Shown here: positions 1 through 8,547 of the stretch, in pieces
How positions within the stretch are numbered: position 1 is the first letter of the stretch
Layout of the letters: every line of letters starts with the position of its first letter
Assembly (NCBI RefSeq): GCF_000284295.1
Contig: NC_017093.1
Location: 868,001 to 932,000, forward strand
Origin: Actinoplanes missouriensis 431
GTDB lineage: Bacteria > Actinomycetota > Actinomycetes > Mycobacteriales > Micromonosporaceae
DNA length: 64,000 nucleotides
Reading direction: 5' to 3'
The notes under the pieces: model-generated
Told to the model about the DNA's origin: nothing
The model's input: the letters and a program-made list of their open reading frames with translations, nothing else
The model's database searches: none
Position numbers and translations under genes: made by a program

Positions 1-3000
1 GCGGGGCGGGGTACTCCAGCGGGGCGACCCGCTGCACCGGCGCCGGGATCGAGCCGCGCAACAGTTCCGCGAGCACGCCCAGCAGGGCGGCGGCCGCCGC
101 GTACAGCGCCGTCGGGTAGTCGGAGGGCACCGACGTGAGGGCGGTGACCGTGGCGCCGAGCACCAGGCCGATCGTGGCCCACGGGAGGTACTGCGGGATG
201 TACTTGCCGAGGGCGGCGAGCACGGCCAGGCCGATGCCGGACGCGGCGAGCGCGGCGGTGAGGATGACCTGGACGTCGTAGTGCTGGTCGGCGGCGGCGC
301 TGGCGAAGACGCCGGGGAGTGCCAGCAGTACCGCGCCGGTGGCCGCGCCGCCGATCTGCGCCCGGTGCCGGGGGAGCGCGGTGTCCGGCATCTCGGCGTT
401 CTCCGCGGCCTCCTCGGCGGCCTCCATCGGCTCCGGGGCGGCGCCTCGGATCGGCATCCGGGCCAGCACCGCGACGAGCACGCCGAGCAGCACCACCAGC
501 AGCAGGCCGAGCGCTGTCGCCCACGGGCGGACCAGGCAGGTGGCGACCGCGTGCAGCAGCACCACGGCGGCGACCGCGGCCCGGGCACGCCCGGCGGCGG
601 GTGAGGGGGCGGCGACGGCGGCCAGACCGTACGCGATGGCGACCGCCCCGCCGACGAGCAGCGGCGCCCACCAGGGGAGCCCGAGCGCGTACGGCGCGCC
701 GATCGTGGCGAGCGCGGCGGCCAGGCCGGAGGCGCGGTGCGACCACGGCTTGGGCATCGCGATCGCGGCCGTGACGGCGATCATGACGAGGGCGAACGAG
801 GCCTGCCAGGCGCCGGCCGGCGGGTCCTGCGCGTACCGGCTCAGGTCGCCTTCCCAGAGGCCACCCGGAACGGCGAGGATCCGCAGCCCGTCGATCGCCG
901 CCTGCACGCCGGCGATCAGACCGACCACCAGGGCGGCGACGCCGAGGCCACGGGACGGGCCGCGTTTCCAGTCCTCCGGAAGGACCGTCACGCCCATTCC
1001 GACCAGCAGCACCACCACGCCTGCCACGGCGAGCGGCGCGGCCGGGAAGGCGAGCGCGGCGACCCGGGCCAGCGCGCCGCAGATCGCCACGGTGGCGGCC
1101 GCGGCGGCGATGTCCGGCCCGTCCAGCAACCGGTCGTTGCGTCCCCGCTCGTCGATCGACTTGGCGAAGAAGAGCAGGCCGGCGGCGCCGAGCAGCAGCG
1201 CGCCCACCCACAGGTCGGGCGCGGCCGCGCCGGGTGCGAAGAGGGCGGCCAGCGCCATCGCCACCGCGCCGAGTCCGGTGCCGAGCGTCAGCGGCAGGCT
1301 GATCTCGCGCCGGGCGACCTGGTAGACGGCCGCGTAGCTGAGCGTGCCGGCCACCGCGAGGAAGCCGGCGGCCAGGGCCGGAACCGTCGCCTGCGCGGTC
1401 GGCGGCGGCCCGCCTCCCGGGTCGGCGATCGCCAGCGCGGCGGTCACCGCGGCGCCGGGCAGCGCGAGCGCGGCGGCGCCGGACGCCCAGTCACCGATCA
1501 CCCAGGCGAAGAGCCGGACCGGGATCTGGCGTGCGGCGATCGCCACCATCACGCCGGCCCCGCCGATCGCGGTCAGCACCGCGGCGGTCAGCCAGGAGGC
1601 GCTGAGCGAGGCGCCGGCGCCGAACAGGCCGACCACGCCGGCGGCGATGACGTGCGCGAACGCGATCCGGCGGGTGCTCGCCCAGAGGCCCGCGGCGCCC
1701 AGGCCGATCGACGCGAGAACCAGCGGCCAGGGCGCCTCGGACCAGGGCAGCCCGAGCGACGCGGGCACGGCGAGAGCGGTCAGCGCGATGCCGGCGACCG
1801 CGCCCTCGTGCCGGATGCTCGACGGCAGCGCGAGCGCCGCCGCGACCGTCAGCAGCAGGGCGCTGAACGCCAGCAGCCAGCCGGACGGGCCGACCGCGTC
1901 GGCGAGCTGCTGGCCGTAGGCGGCGGTGTCGGCGTTCCAGACCGGGCGGGCGGCGGCGACCGGGGCCAGCGCGGCCCGGAGCGCGTCGATCGAGACGATC
2001 AGTCCGATGATGGTCAGGGCGCCGGTGGACGCCCACTGCGGGCCGCGGCGGATCGGCTCGGCCAGCAGGCCGACGACCGCGCCGGTGACCGCCACGGTCG
2101 CCGCCGCGATCACCAGGGTCCAGCGCGGGTCGACCACGTCGGTGAGGCGGGCGGTCGTGCCGATCACCGCGAGGGTCAGCACCGCGCCCGCGACGTTCAT
2201 CGCGAGCGGGTTCTTCAGCAGCTTGGCGGCGAAGACCCCGGTGAGCGCGGCGGCGATCAGCACCAGGCCGGACCGGAGCGCGTCACCGACGGCCTCGGCC
2301 TGCAGCAGCGCCACCGACGCGTAGATCAGCGCGCCCGCGCAGGCGAAGCAGAGCAGCGCGAACGTCAGCTCGCGCAGCCAGTCGGCGGACGGCGGGGTGG
2401 CCGGCGGCGCGAGCGGCATCGAACCGGCGGGCGGCGCGTCCTCGGGACGCGGACCCGGGAAGATCCGGGTCGGCAGCCAGCGGCGCTTCGGCCGGCTGAG
2501 ACCGGAAATTATCAGGTCGGGCTCTTCCGGGCGGGACTCCGGGCGCGGCGGAGCGTCCGGATCGTCGAACCGGTCGCCGTCGGCGTCCGCGAGCGACTCC
2601 CGGTCCGGCGGGAGTGGCCGGCCCAGCGGCCAGCGCGGCACCAGCCGTCCGCTGCGGATCACGGTGGTGAGCAGCAGCAGGTCGAGCACGGCCACGGCGG
2701 TCAGGGCCAGGCCCCAGCCGGCCGGGCTCTGGATCATCGGGTACGCCAGGAGCGGCGCCACCGGCTGTGCGGCGATGACCGTCGCGTACCGCGGCGCGGC
2801 CAGCCGGGTGACCCCGGCGTAGACGAACGCGGCCACCGCGGTGATCGCGAACGTGATCCCGAGGTAGAGCGGCGTCGGAACGTCCGGACCGCCCGCCACC
2901 GCGCTGCCGTGCAGCGCGAACAGCGTCATCGGGAACATGATCAGCCCGACCGCCGCGATCGACTCGCCGGTCGAGGTGAGACCCCGCCGGGCCACGCCGG

Positions 3001-3724
3001 GCGCGACGGTGAGAGCGATGCCGGTGGCAAGAGCCAGGATCAGGGTACGGCCGAACGGGTTGTCCACCGCCACGCCGGCGAAGACCACCGCGGCCACACC
3101 GAGCAGCAGTGCCCCGAGAACGAGCAGGATGTTCTGCACGGACTGGGTGGACGCCTCCGGCGGGTGCTGCATCGGCGGCGGCTGCCGGCGCGGACCGGCG
3201 CCGGGGCGCCCAGGTCGCTCGACGCGCTCGCTCGGCGGCGGATCGTCGACGAGCATCGTGACTCCGTCGCTGGCGACGCCGGGCGGGCCGGTGTGCCGGG
3301 TGCCCGGCTCGGCCCAGTCCGGCGGCGGCGTGGCGCCCGCGCCCGAGCGGGACGGCGGCGTCGCGCGCGCACCCGAGCGGGACGGCGGCGTCGCGCGCGC
3401 ACCCGAGCGGGACGGCGACGTGGCGCGCGCGCCCGAGCGGGACGGCGGCGGCGGGTCGTCGGCCTGCGGCTGCGAGCCCGGCGGCGGGGGCGGCGGGAAG
3501 TCACCGGTGCCGACCGGCTTGCGCCGGGTGGTCCGCTTGCTCTTGGCGCCCTTGGACTTCTGGGCGTGCGCGAGGATGTCCCGCTGGAACTGAGCTGCCT
3601 GGATCTTGCTGGCGATCTTCGTCCGCTCGGACGCGGCCTGCATGTCCTTGATCTTCAGTTCCGCGATGGAGGCGTCGATCCGAGCCAGATCGTCGGCGTA
3701 ATCGGACTCGTCAGCCTGCGCCAC
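1..3724 (-). CDS. Very large multi-spanning membrane protein, 3' end beyond the window
   Basis: The reading frame is open on the minus strand from a GTG at 3724 to the left edge, about 1241 codons with no stop. The start is set by a GAGGAGG ribosome site just upstream. The first 75 residues are charged and probably helical. Next comes a proline-rich stretch containing four 10-residue repeats of the type PPSRSGARAT. From about residue 200 onwards the protein is a long series of hydrophobic Ala/Leu/Val/Gly segments, opening with a segment like SVQNILLVLGALLLGVAAVV. This resembles the SCO7613-type integral membrane proteins of actinobacteria, whose function is unknown. No catalytic motif was recognised. 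Confidence is high for a real gene and moderate for the family. Confidence 0.8.
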   Translation of the reverse strand, partial: MAQADESDYADDLARIDASIAELKIKDMQAASERTKIASKIQAAQFQRDILAHAQKSKGAKSKRTTRRKPVGTGDFPPPPPPGSQPQADDPPPPSRSGARATSPSRSGARATPPSRSGARATPPSRSGAGATPPPDWAEPGTRHTGPPGVASDGVTMLVDDPPPSERVERPGRPGAGPRRQPPPMQHPPEASTQSVQNILLVLGALLLGVAAVVFAGVAVDNPFGRTLILALATGIALTVAPGVARRGLTSTGESIAAVGLIMFPMTLFALHGSAVAGGPDVPTPLYLGITFAITAVAAFVYAGVTRLAAPRYATVIAAQPVAPLLAYPMIQSPAGWGLALTAVAVLDLLLLTTVIRSGRLVPRWPLGRPLPPDRESLADADGDRFDDPDAPPRPESRPEEPDLIISGLSRPKRRWLPTRIFPGPRPEDAPPAGSMPLAPPATPPSADWLRELTFALLCFACAGALIYASVALLQAEAVGDALRSGLVLIAAALTGVFAAKLLKNPLAMNVAGAVLTLAVIGTTARLTDVVDPRWTLVIAAATVAVTGAVVGLLAEPIRRGPQWASTGALTIIGLIVSIDALRAALAPVAAARPVWNADTAAYGQQLADAVGPSGWLLAFSALLLTVAAALALPSSIRHEGAVAGIALTALAVPASLGLPWSEAPWPLVLASIGLGAAGLWASTRRIAFAHVIAAGVVGLFGAGASLSASWLTAAVLTAIGGAGVMVAIAARQIPVRLFAWVIGDWASGAAALALPGAAVTAALAIADPGGGPPPTAQATVPALAAGFLAVAGTLSYAAVYQVARREISLPLTLGTGLGAVAMALAALFAPGAAAPDLWVGALLLGAAGLLFFAKSIDERGRNDRLLDGPDIAAAAATVAICGALARVAALAFPAAPLAVAGVVVLLVGMGVTVLPEDWKRGPSRGLGVAALVVGLIAGVQAAIDGLRILAVPGGLWEGDLSRYAQDPPAGAWQASFALVMIAVTAAIAMPKPWSHRASGLAAALATIGAPYALGLPWWAPLLVGGAVAIAYGLAAVAAPSPAAGRARAAVAAVVLLHAVATCLVRPWATALGLLLVVLLGVLVAVLARMPIRGAAPEPMEAAEEAAENAEMPDTALPRHRAQIGGAATGAVLLALPGVFASAAADQHYDVQVILTAALAASGIGLAVLAALGKYIPQYLPWATIGLVLGATVTALTSVPSDYPTALYAAAAALLGVLAELLRGSIPAPVQRVAPLEYPAP
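3331..3450 (-). repeat. Four tandem 30-bp repeats inside the membrane protein gene
   Basis: Four head-to-tail 30-bp units at 3331, 3361, 3391 and 3421 differ at only a few bases. They encode repeats of P-P/S-S-R-S-G-A-R-A-T in the cytoplasm-facing proline-rich linker. The length is a multiple of three, so copy-number change would keep the frame. Confidence 0.85.
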
Positions 3725-3942
3725 GGGACCTCCTCGACTCCTCTTGGTAACTAGAGCATGCCGGTCGGACACCTCATTAGAACAGTCTCAACCGGGTGGA
3801 GATCTGTGGAAACGGCACGGAACCCGACGCTTTTGCAGGGGGTACTTCCCGGGCGGGATCTTCCGCACACTTCCGACTGTTGCGTGGTCAGCGCTACGCG
3901 CCGGTAACATGACCGCGGGACCACTTAGGGAAGGTTAAGGTC

Positions 3943-5097
3943 ATGTCTGATTTCGACGCATACCGGCTGCCGGAGGACCACGAGACCATTCGCGCCGCCG
4001 TGCGTGAAGTCTGTGACGCGCGGGTCGCCCCGCACGCCGCCGAAGCCGACGAGACCAGCGAGTTCCCCAAGGCGTCCTACGACGCCCTGCGGTCCTCCGA
4101 CTTCCACGCCCCGCACATCCCGGTGGAGTACGGCGGCGCCGGCGCGGACGCCCTCGCCACCGCGATCGTGATCGAAGAGGTGGCCCGCGCCTGCGCCTCC
4201 TCCTCGCTCATCCCGGCGGTCAACAAGCTCGGCACGATGCCGCTGATCCTCTCCGGTTCCGAGGACATCAAGCGTCGCTACCTGACGAAGGTCGCCGCCG
4301 GCGAGGCGATGTTCTCCTACTGCCTCTCCGAGCCCGAGGCCGGCTCCGACGCCGCCTCGATGACCACCCGCGCGGTCCGCGACGGCGACCACTGGGTGCT
4401 CAACGGCGTCAAGCGCTGGATCACCAACGCCGGCGTCTCGGAGTTCTACACGGTCTTCGCGGTCACCGACCCGTCCGCCCGCTCCAAGGGCATCTCCGCG
4501 TTCGTCGTGGAGAAGTCCGACGAGGGCGTCAGCTTCGGCGCGCCGGAGAAGAAACTCGGCATCAAGGGCTCACCGACCCGCGAGGTCTACTTCGACAACG
4601 TACGCATCCCGGCCGACCGCATGATCGGTGCCGAGGGCACCGGTTTCGCCACCGCCATGAAGACCCTGGACCACACCCGGGTCACCATCGCCGCCCAGGC
4701 CATCGGCATCGCGCAGGGCGCACTCGACTTCGCGCTGAACTACGCGAAGGAGCGCAAGCAGTTCGGCAAGCCGATCGCCGACTTCCAGGGCCTGCAGTTC
4801 ATGCTCGCCGACATGGGCATGAAGCTGGAGGCGGCCCGGCAGCTGACCTACGCGGCGGCCGGCAAGAGCGAGCGCGGCGACGCCGACCTGACGTACTTCG
4901 GCGCGGCAGCGAAGTGCTTCGCGTCGGACGCGGCCATGGAGATCACCACCGACGCGGTGCAGATCCTGGGCGGGTACGGATACACGCGCGATTACCCGGT
5001 CGAGCGCATGATGCGCGACGCAAAGATCACCCAGATCTACGAGGGCACCAACCAGGTGCAGCGGATTGTGATGGCGAGGCAGCTTCTCAAGGGCTGA
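3943..5097 (+). CDS. Acyl-CoA dehydrogenase
   Basis: This 384-residue protein has the full length of short-chain (butyryl-CoA type) acyl-CoA dehydrogenases, the FAD enzymes of the first beta-oxidation step that pass electrons to ETF. Recognisable parts are the N-terminal helical domain, the middle beta domain with YCLSEPEAGSDAASM and WITNAG, and the C-terminal helices with ERKQFGKPI and QILGGYGYTRDYPVER. The signature EGTNQVQRIVMARQLLKG lies at the C-terminus; its IYEGTNQ segment carries the usual catalytic glutamate of this subfamily. The start ATG follows a GGGAAGG ribosome site. The last 69 bp occur twice more downstream (22470 and 24180), so this gene appears to be the integration target of the accessory region. 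The 3' end here may therefore have been supplied by an incoming element. Confidence 0.96.
   Translation: MSDFDAYRLPEDHETIRAAVREVCDARVAPHAAEADETSEFPKASYDALRSSDFHAPHIPVEYGGAGADALATAIVIEEVARACASSSLIPAVNKLGTMPLILSGSEDIKRRYLTKVAAGEAMFSYCLSEPEAGSDAASMTTRAVRDGDHWVLNGVKRWITNAGVSEFYTVFAVTDPSARSKGISAFVVEKSDEGVSFGAPEKKLGIKGSPTREVYFDNVRIPADRMIGAEGTGFATAMKTLDHTRVTIAAQAIGIAQGALDFALNYAKERKQFGKPIADFQGLQFMLADMGMKLEAARQLTYAAAGKSERGDADLTYFGAAAKCFASDAAMEITTDAVQILGGYGYTRDYPVERMMRDAKITQIYEGTNQVQRIVMARQLLKG
5029..5097 (+). repeat. Left copy of the acd 3'-end direct repeat (attL-like)
   Basis: First of three 69-bp copies (5029-5097, 22470-22538, 24180-24248) encoding TQIYEGTNQVQRIVMARQLLKG and a stop. The copies differ at four or five positions, all synonymous. 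Similarity with copy 2 continues through the terminator to about 5190. To the left of 5029 only this copy continues into the complete gene. Confidence 0.85.
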
Positions 5098-5122
5098 ATC
5101 CAGACGTTTTAGCAGGTCAAGG

Positions 5123-5153
5123 CGGGGTTGACTCTTCGGAGTCAGCCCCGTTT
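5123..5153 (+). terminator. Terminator of acd
   Basis: Stem CGGGGTTGACTC / GAGTCAGCCCCG with a TTCG tetraloop (one G-T wobble), followed by TTTGTTAT, 25 bp after the stop codon. A close copy lies at 22564. Confidence 0.85.
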
Positions 5154-5329
5154 GTTATCTATGAGTGGCTCGTAGATGTCCGGGATTCACGAAGGTGTGC
5201 CCCCGCTTTGCTCGGCTGGAGCGGCTCCGAGAATGTTTCCGCAGCTCACTGGGGTTTTGATCGTGCTCGATGGCGGGGTCGGTCACTTCCTCGCTACTGG
5301 TTCTTTGTGTTCTTTTTCGGTTGTCGTTC

Positions 5330-5345
5330 TGGGCAAATCCTGGCC
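5330..5345. other. Candidate integrase arm-type site, copy 1
   Basis: TGGGCAAATCCTGGCC, repeated with one mismatch each at 22401-22416 and 24111-24126. In those two copies it sits exactly 69 bp before the acd-end repeat. The role in recombination is inferred from position. Confidence 0.4.
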
Positions 5346-5586
5346 CCTTTGATTCTTAAACTTAAATGCGTTGACGTCATGCAGCTCCAGCCGAATCGCC
5401 AACGGCCTATGAACTGGTCTTATGGTTGAAGGCCAGCCATCGCCCGCGGGTGAATCCGTTTGCCTACGCTGAGTAATTCCGGCGTGGTAGGTGATGCAGA
5501 GGGCGTTCGTGGCCTCCGCCCCGGCAGGCTGCGGCTTAGCGGCCGGCTGAGGAACCGGGTCCGCTGTGTGGGGGTTCCGACAAGGC

Positions 5587-5620
5587 GATGCGGGCCTGCT
5601 CCTGCAGGCCCGCATCTGTC
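5587..5620 (+). terminator. Strong hairpin, terminator-like
   Basis: Perfect 13-bp stem GATGCGGGCCTGC / GCAGGCCCGCATC around a TCCT loop, followed by TGTCTCTC. No gene ends just upstream, so it may be a relic of a lost gene or may insulate the LacI gene. Confidence 0.6.
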
Positions 5621-5638
5621 TCTCGGTGAATGAGAGAC
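5618..5638. promoter_or_regulatory. Palindromic operator candidate upstream of the LacI gene
   Basis: GTCTCTC-N7-GAGAGAC, a perfect 7-bp inverted repeat 79 bp before the LacI start. A variant with the same 7-7-7 geometry (GTCTCTC-N7-GAGAAGT) lies at 7522-7542, 60 bp before the reductase gene. Shared control by one regulator of this cluster is an inference. Confidence 0.45.
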
Positions 5639-5717
5639 GCGTTGTTCAACGGGAGTCGTAGACCCCATTCTTGCGGTTTCGTGTTCGTTGTTCCTCAGCC
5701 AGGATGTCGATCTCCGT

Positions 5718-6710
5718 ATGCACAGCAAGGCGAAGGCGACCATCCGGGACGTCGCCGCTCACGCCGGGGTGTCGCGTGCGGCGGTCTCGAAAGTGCTGAG
5801 GCGGGCGCCGGGAGTCAGCGCGGAGATGCACCGCCGGGTCACTGCGGCCATCAGCGAGTTGCAATACCGGCCGCAGGTGGCCGCCCGTTCGCTGCGCGGC
5901 CGCAGCCAGACCCTGGGCGTGTTATCGCCGCAGGAAGCCGGTCCGCTTGCCACGTCGATCATCACGTCGTTCGCCCGGGCTTTGGACGCGACACCGTATG
6001 ACTTCCTGGTGCGTCCCGTGCCCGACACTGCTGACCATCAGCTCGAGGCGGCGTGGTCGCTCGTCGATCATGGGATGGAAGGGCTGGTCCTGGCGGACAT
6101 CAGCCTGACCGAGGATCAGCTGGAGAGCCTGGCCCGCCGGGTCCCGGTCGTTCTGGTGGGCCGTGCCAGCCGGAGTGACCTGCTCGACAGCTTCTCCGTT
6201 GACGATGTCGCCGCCGCTCGTCTGCAGCTCGATCACCTTGTCGCCCTGGGCCACACGCGGATCGCTTGGTTGTCACCAGCGGTGAGCGGAGACCGACACC
6301 CTGCCGCCTTGCTCGAACGCGTCTGTGCGGGCTCCGCCGTCTTCGCTCATCCGGCCGGTCTCGGCGACGACGGCGGTTACCGGGCAGCGTGCGAGTTGCT
6401 GGCCCAGCCGCAACCGCCCACCGCCATCGTGACCTGTACGGATGTCATGGCGCTCGGCGTTCTCCGGGCAGCCCGTGACGTCGGTGTAGACGTTCCCGGC
6501 CAGTTGTCCGTCGTGGGGGCCGGCGATTCATCGATCGCCGCACACCCACTGATCGCACTGAGCTCGGTGTCGGCGCACGATGCCAGCAATGCCGACGACG
6601 TGCTGGGAGCACTGCTCGACCGAGTGGCTGGACGGACCACCGCGATCCACGTGCAGTGGCGGCCGCGGATGGTCGCCCGGCGGTCTTCCGCCCCGCCTTT
6701 GAGTAGATAG
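5718..6710 (+). CDS. LacI/GalR family transcriptional regulator
   Basis: A 330-residue repressor-type protein. The N-terminal helix-turn-helix (KATIRDVAAHAGVSRAAVSKVLR) and hinge are followed by a periplasmic-binding-like ligand domain, with the usual DVMALGVLRAARDVGVDVPGQLSVVG segment near residue 270. The ATG at 5718 was chosen because it directly precedes the HTH; an upstream in-frame TTG at 5688 would add 10 residues. No strong ribosome site is seen. It lies first in the island next to the IclR and P450 cassette, and a perfect palindrome at 5618 may be its own or a neighbour's operator. The effector is unknown. Confidence 0.88.
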   Translation: MHSKAKATIRDVAAHAGVSRAAVSKVLRRAPGVSAEMHRRVTAAISELQYRPQVAARSLRGRSQTLGVLSPQEAGPLATSIITSFARALDATPYDFLVRPVPDTADHQLEAAWSLVDHGMEGLVLADISLTEDQLESLARRVPVVLVGRASRSDLLDSFSVDDVAAARLQLDHLVALGHTRIAWLSPAVSGDRHPAALLERVCAGSAVFAHPAGLGDDGGYRAACELLAQPQPPTAIVTCTDVMALGVLRAARDVGVDVPGQLSVVGAGDSSIAAHPLIALSSVSAHDASNADDVLGALLDRVAGRTTAIHVQWRPRMVARRSSAPPLSR

Positions 6711-6758
6711 GGTTCGGCAAGCCGCGGGCTCGTATGGCCGGGGTGTCACGATGGCGCT

Positions 6759-7517
6759 GTGCAGACTGATGACCGACCTCGTGGTGAGCCGGTGCTCGCC
6801 AGGGCGGCCCGGATCCTGCAAGCGTTCACTCCGGACGAGCCCGAGTTGTCGGTCTCGGAGATCGGCCGGCGGGCACGGCTGCACGTCGCCACCGCTTCCC
6901 GGCTGATCGCCGCTCTCGTTGATGAGGGCCTTCTCGCACGGACCGCGACAGCTAAGGTTCGCATCGGCGTGCGGCTGTGGGAGCTGGCACAACGCGCGTC
7001 GCCGACACTCGGGCTGCGAGAGGCGGCCATGCCGTTTCTCGAAGACCTGCACGCGGTCATCGGCCACCATGTTCAGCTGGGAGTGCTCGACGGCGGCGAG
7101 GTGCTCTTCGTCGAGCGGCTGTCAGCTCGCGACGCGGTGATCAACGTGACCCGGATTGCCGGTCGGCTGCCGCTGCACGCCTCTTCCGCAGGTCTGGTTC
7201 TGCTCGCCTGGGCACCACGTGACCTGCAAGAGCAAGTCCTGTCCCGGCCGTTGCGCGGCTACACGCCGACAACGATCACTAATCCGGCACGGCTTCGTGG
7301 CGTGCTGGACGGCATCCGCAAGCAGGGCTTCGTCGTGTCGGAGGGGCAGATCCACGCCGACGCCACCGGCATCGCGGTACCCGTACGCGAAGGGCCTGAT
7401 CCGGCGAGTCCGGTCGTGGCCGGCTTGTCGGTGATCGTGCCCAACGATGGCCGTGCGCCGTCGCTGGTGCCGGCGCTACAGGCCGCGGCACGGGGGATCG
7501 CCCGGCAGCTCCGGTGA
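6759..7517 (+). CDS. IclR family transcriptional regulator
   Basis: A 252-residue protein with an N-terminal winged helix (about residues 12-70; ELSVSEIGRRARLHVATASRLIAAL) and the C-terminal IclR effector domain (about 85-250). The GTG start lacks a clear ribosome site and may be leaderless. IclR regulators commonly control aromatic catabolism. Its place 85 bp upstream of the reductase-P450-formaldehyde dehydrogenase genes makes it the likeliest local regulator of them. The palindrome at 7522, just after its stop codon, is a plausible binding site. Confidence 0.9.
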   Translation: MQTDDRPRGEPVLARAARILQAFTPDEPELSVSEIGRRARLHVATASRLIAALVDEGLLARTATAKVRIGVRLWELAQRASPTLGLREAAMPFLEDLHAVIGHHVQLGVLDGGEVLFVERLSARDAVINVTRIAGRLPLHASSAGLVLLAWAPRDLQEQVLSRPLRGYTPTTITNPARLRGVLDGIRKQGFVVSEGQIHADATGIAVPVREGPDPASPVVAGLSVIVPNDGRAPSLVPALQAAARGIARQLR

Positions 7518-7521
7518 ACTC

Positions 7522-7542
7522 GTCTCTCGCTCAGTGAGAAGT
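7522..7542. promoter_or_regulatory. Second copy of the operator-like palindrome, before the P450 operon
   Basis: GTCTCTC-N7-GAGAAGT, with the same half-site and spacing as 5618-5638. It lies between the IclR stop and the reductase GTG start, where an operon operator would be expected. Confidence 0.45.
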
Positions 7543-7602
7543 GACCTTCTCGCGCTGTGACCGCCGTCGCATTCTGGCGGCCTCATGTCACAGGAGGTTC
7601 AC

Positions 7603-8547
7603 GTGGCGGAAACACGAACCCTGCGCGTGACCGGCAAAGAGCCGGTCGCCGACGGCGTGGTCGCACTGACGCTGGCCGACCCGGACGGTGGCCGCCTGCC
7701 GGACTGGACGCCCGGCGCTCACATCGACCTGATCCTCCCCAGCGGGATGGTGCGCCAATACTCGCTGTGCGGCGACCGGTGGGACGCCTACTCGTACCGG
7801 ATCGCGGTGCTGCGGGAGCAGAACGGACGGGGCGGATCCGCGTACATTCATGATGATCTTGATCTTGGTGAGGCCGTAGGCCTCGGTGGGCCGCGCAACA
7901 ACTTCCCACTCGTGCCCGCCGAGCGGTACCTGTTCATCGCCGGCGGCATCGGCATCACGCCGCTGCTGCCGATGATCGCCCAGGCCGACCTGCTCGGCGC
8001 GGACTGGCAGCTGCTCTACGGCGGCAGGCGCGAGGCAAGCCTCGCCTTCGGTCAAGATCTGGCGGGGTACGGCGACCGCGTCCACCTGCGGCCCGAGGAC
8101 CGGTACGGGTTGCTCGACCTGCCTGGATTCCTCGATGCCTGGCAGCCCGGCACTCGCGTCTACTGCTGCGGCCCGGCCCCGCTCCTGGCCGCTGTCGAGC
8201 AGGCCTGCGCCGGACTACCGCAGCACACGCTGCGCACCGAGCGTTTCACCGCCTCCACGCTGACCGGACCAGCGCGCAGCACACCGTTCGAGATCGAGCT
8301 GGCCCGGTCCAAGACCGTAGTGACGGTGCCCGCGGACTCGTCGGTCCTCGATGTCCTTGCTGCTGCCGGTGCCGACGTGTTGTCCTCCTGCCGCCAGGGC
8401 GTGTGCGGCACCTGCGAGATCACCGTGCTGGCGGGGGAGCCGGACCACCGCGACAGCGTCCTCGACGACACCGAACGCGCGGCCAGCACCTGCATGTTCG
8501 CCTGCGTCTCGCGATCCCGTTCCGACCGTCTGGTGGTGGATCTGTGA
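7603..8547 (+). CDS. PDR/VanB-type ferredoxin-NAD(P)H oxidoreductase
   Basis: A 314-residue flavin and iron-sulfur reductase. Domain order is that of phthalate dioxygenase reductase and VanB: an FMN/FAD-binding barrel (RQYSLCG near residue 50), an NAD(P)-binding domain (FIAGGIGITPLLPMI), then a C-terminal plant-type 2Fe-2S ferredoxin domain with cysteines in CRQGVCGTCE and a later CMFAC. It moves electrons from NAD(P)H to a partner oxygenase. GTG 7603 was preferred to ATG 7585 because AGGAGG lies 5 bases before it. The stop codon overlaps the P450 start (GTGA), so the two are translated together and the P450 is the obvious partner. Confidence 0.92.
   Translation: MAETRTLRVTGKEPVADGVVALTLADPDGGRLPDWTPGAHIDLILPSGMVRQYSLCGDRWDAYSYRIAVLREQNGRGGSAYIHDDLDLGEAVGLGGPRNNFPLVPAERYLFIAGGIGITPLLPMIAQADLLGADWQLLYGGRREASLAFGQDLAGYGDRVHLRPEDRYGLLDLPGFLDAWQPGTRVYCCGPAPLLAAVEQACAGLPQHTLRTERFTASTLTGPARSTPFEIELARSKTVVTVPADSSVLDVLAAAGADVLSSCRQGVCGTCEITVLAGEPDHRDSVLDDTERAASTCMFACVSRSRSDRLVVDL

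Larger units (their letters stand above)
5098..5717. other. Gene-free left end of the island
   Basis: No convincing gene. It contains the acd terminator (5123-5153), a GTTTCCGCAGCTCAC motif near 5236, the 16-bp TGGGCAAATCCTGGCC motif at 5330, a 13-bp perfect hairpin (5587-5616) and a 21-bp palindrome (5618-5638). The stretch around 5290-5360 is visibly poorer in G+C than its surroundings, as expected for an element end or a decayed integrase region. Confidence 0.6.

Noticed and set aside
3331..3450. 30-bp repeats as a possible CRISPR array
   Set aside because: The units are contiguous with no spacers and encode an in-frame peptide repeat.
737..3754. 1005-codon open frame on the plus strand
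   Set aside because: It lies opposite the membrane protein gene. The product is an Arg/Gly/Gln/His-rich sequence without hydrophobic structure, a typical high-GC antisense shadow.
5100..5560. Decayed integrase gene next to the left acd repeat
   Set aside because: No reading frame on either strand shows the R-H-R-Y residues of a tyrosine recombinase or a serine recombinase catalytic region.
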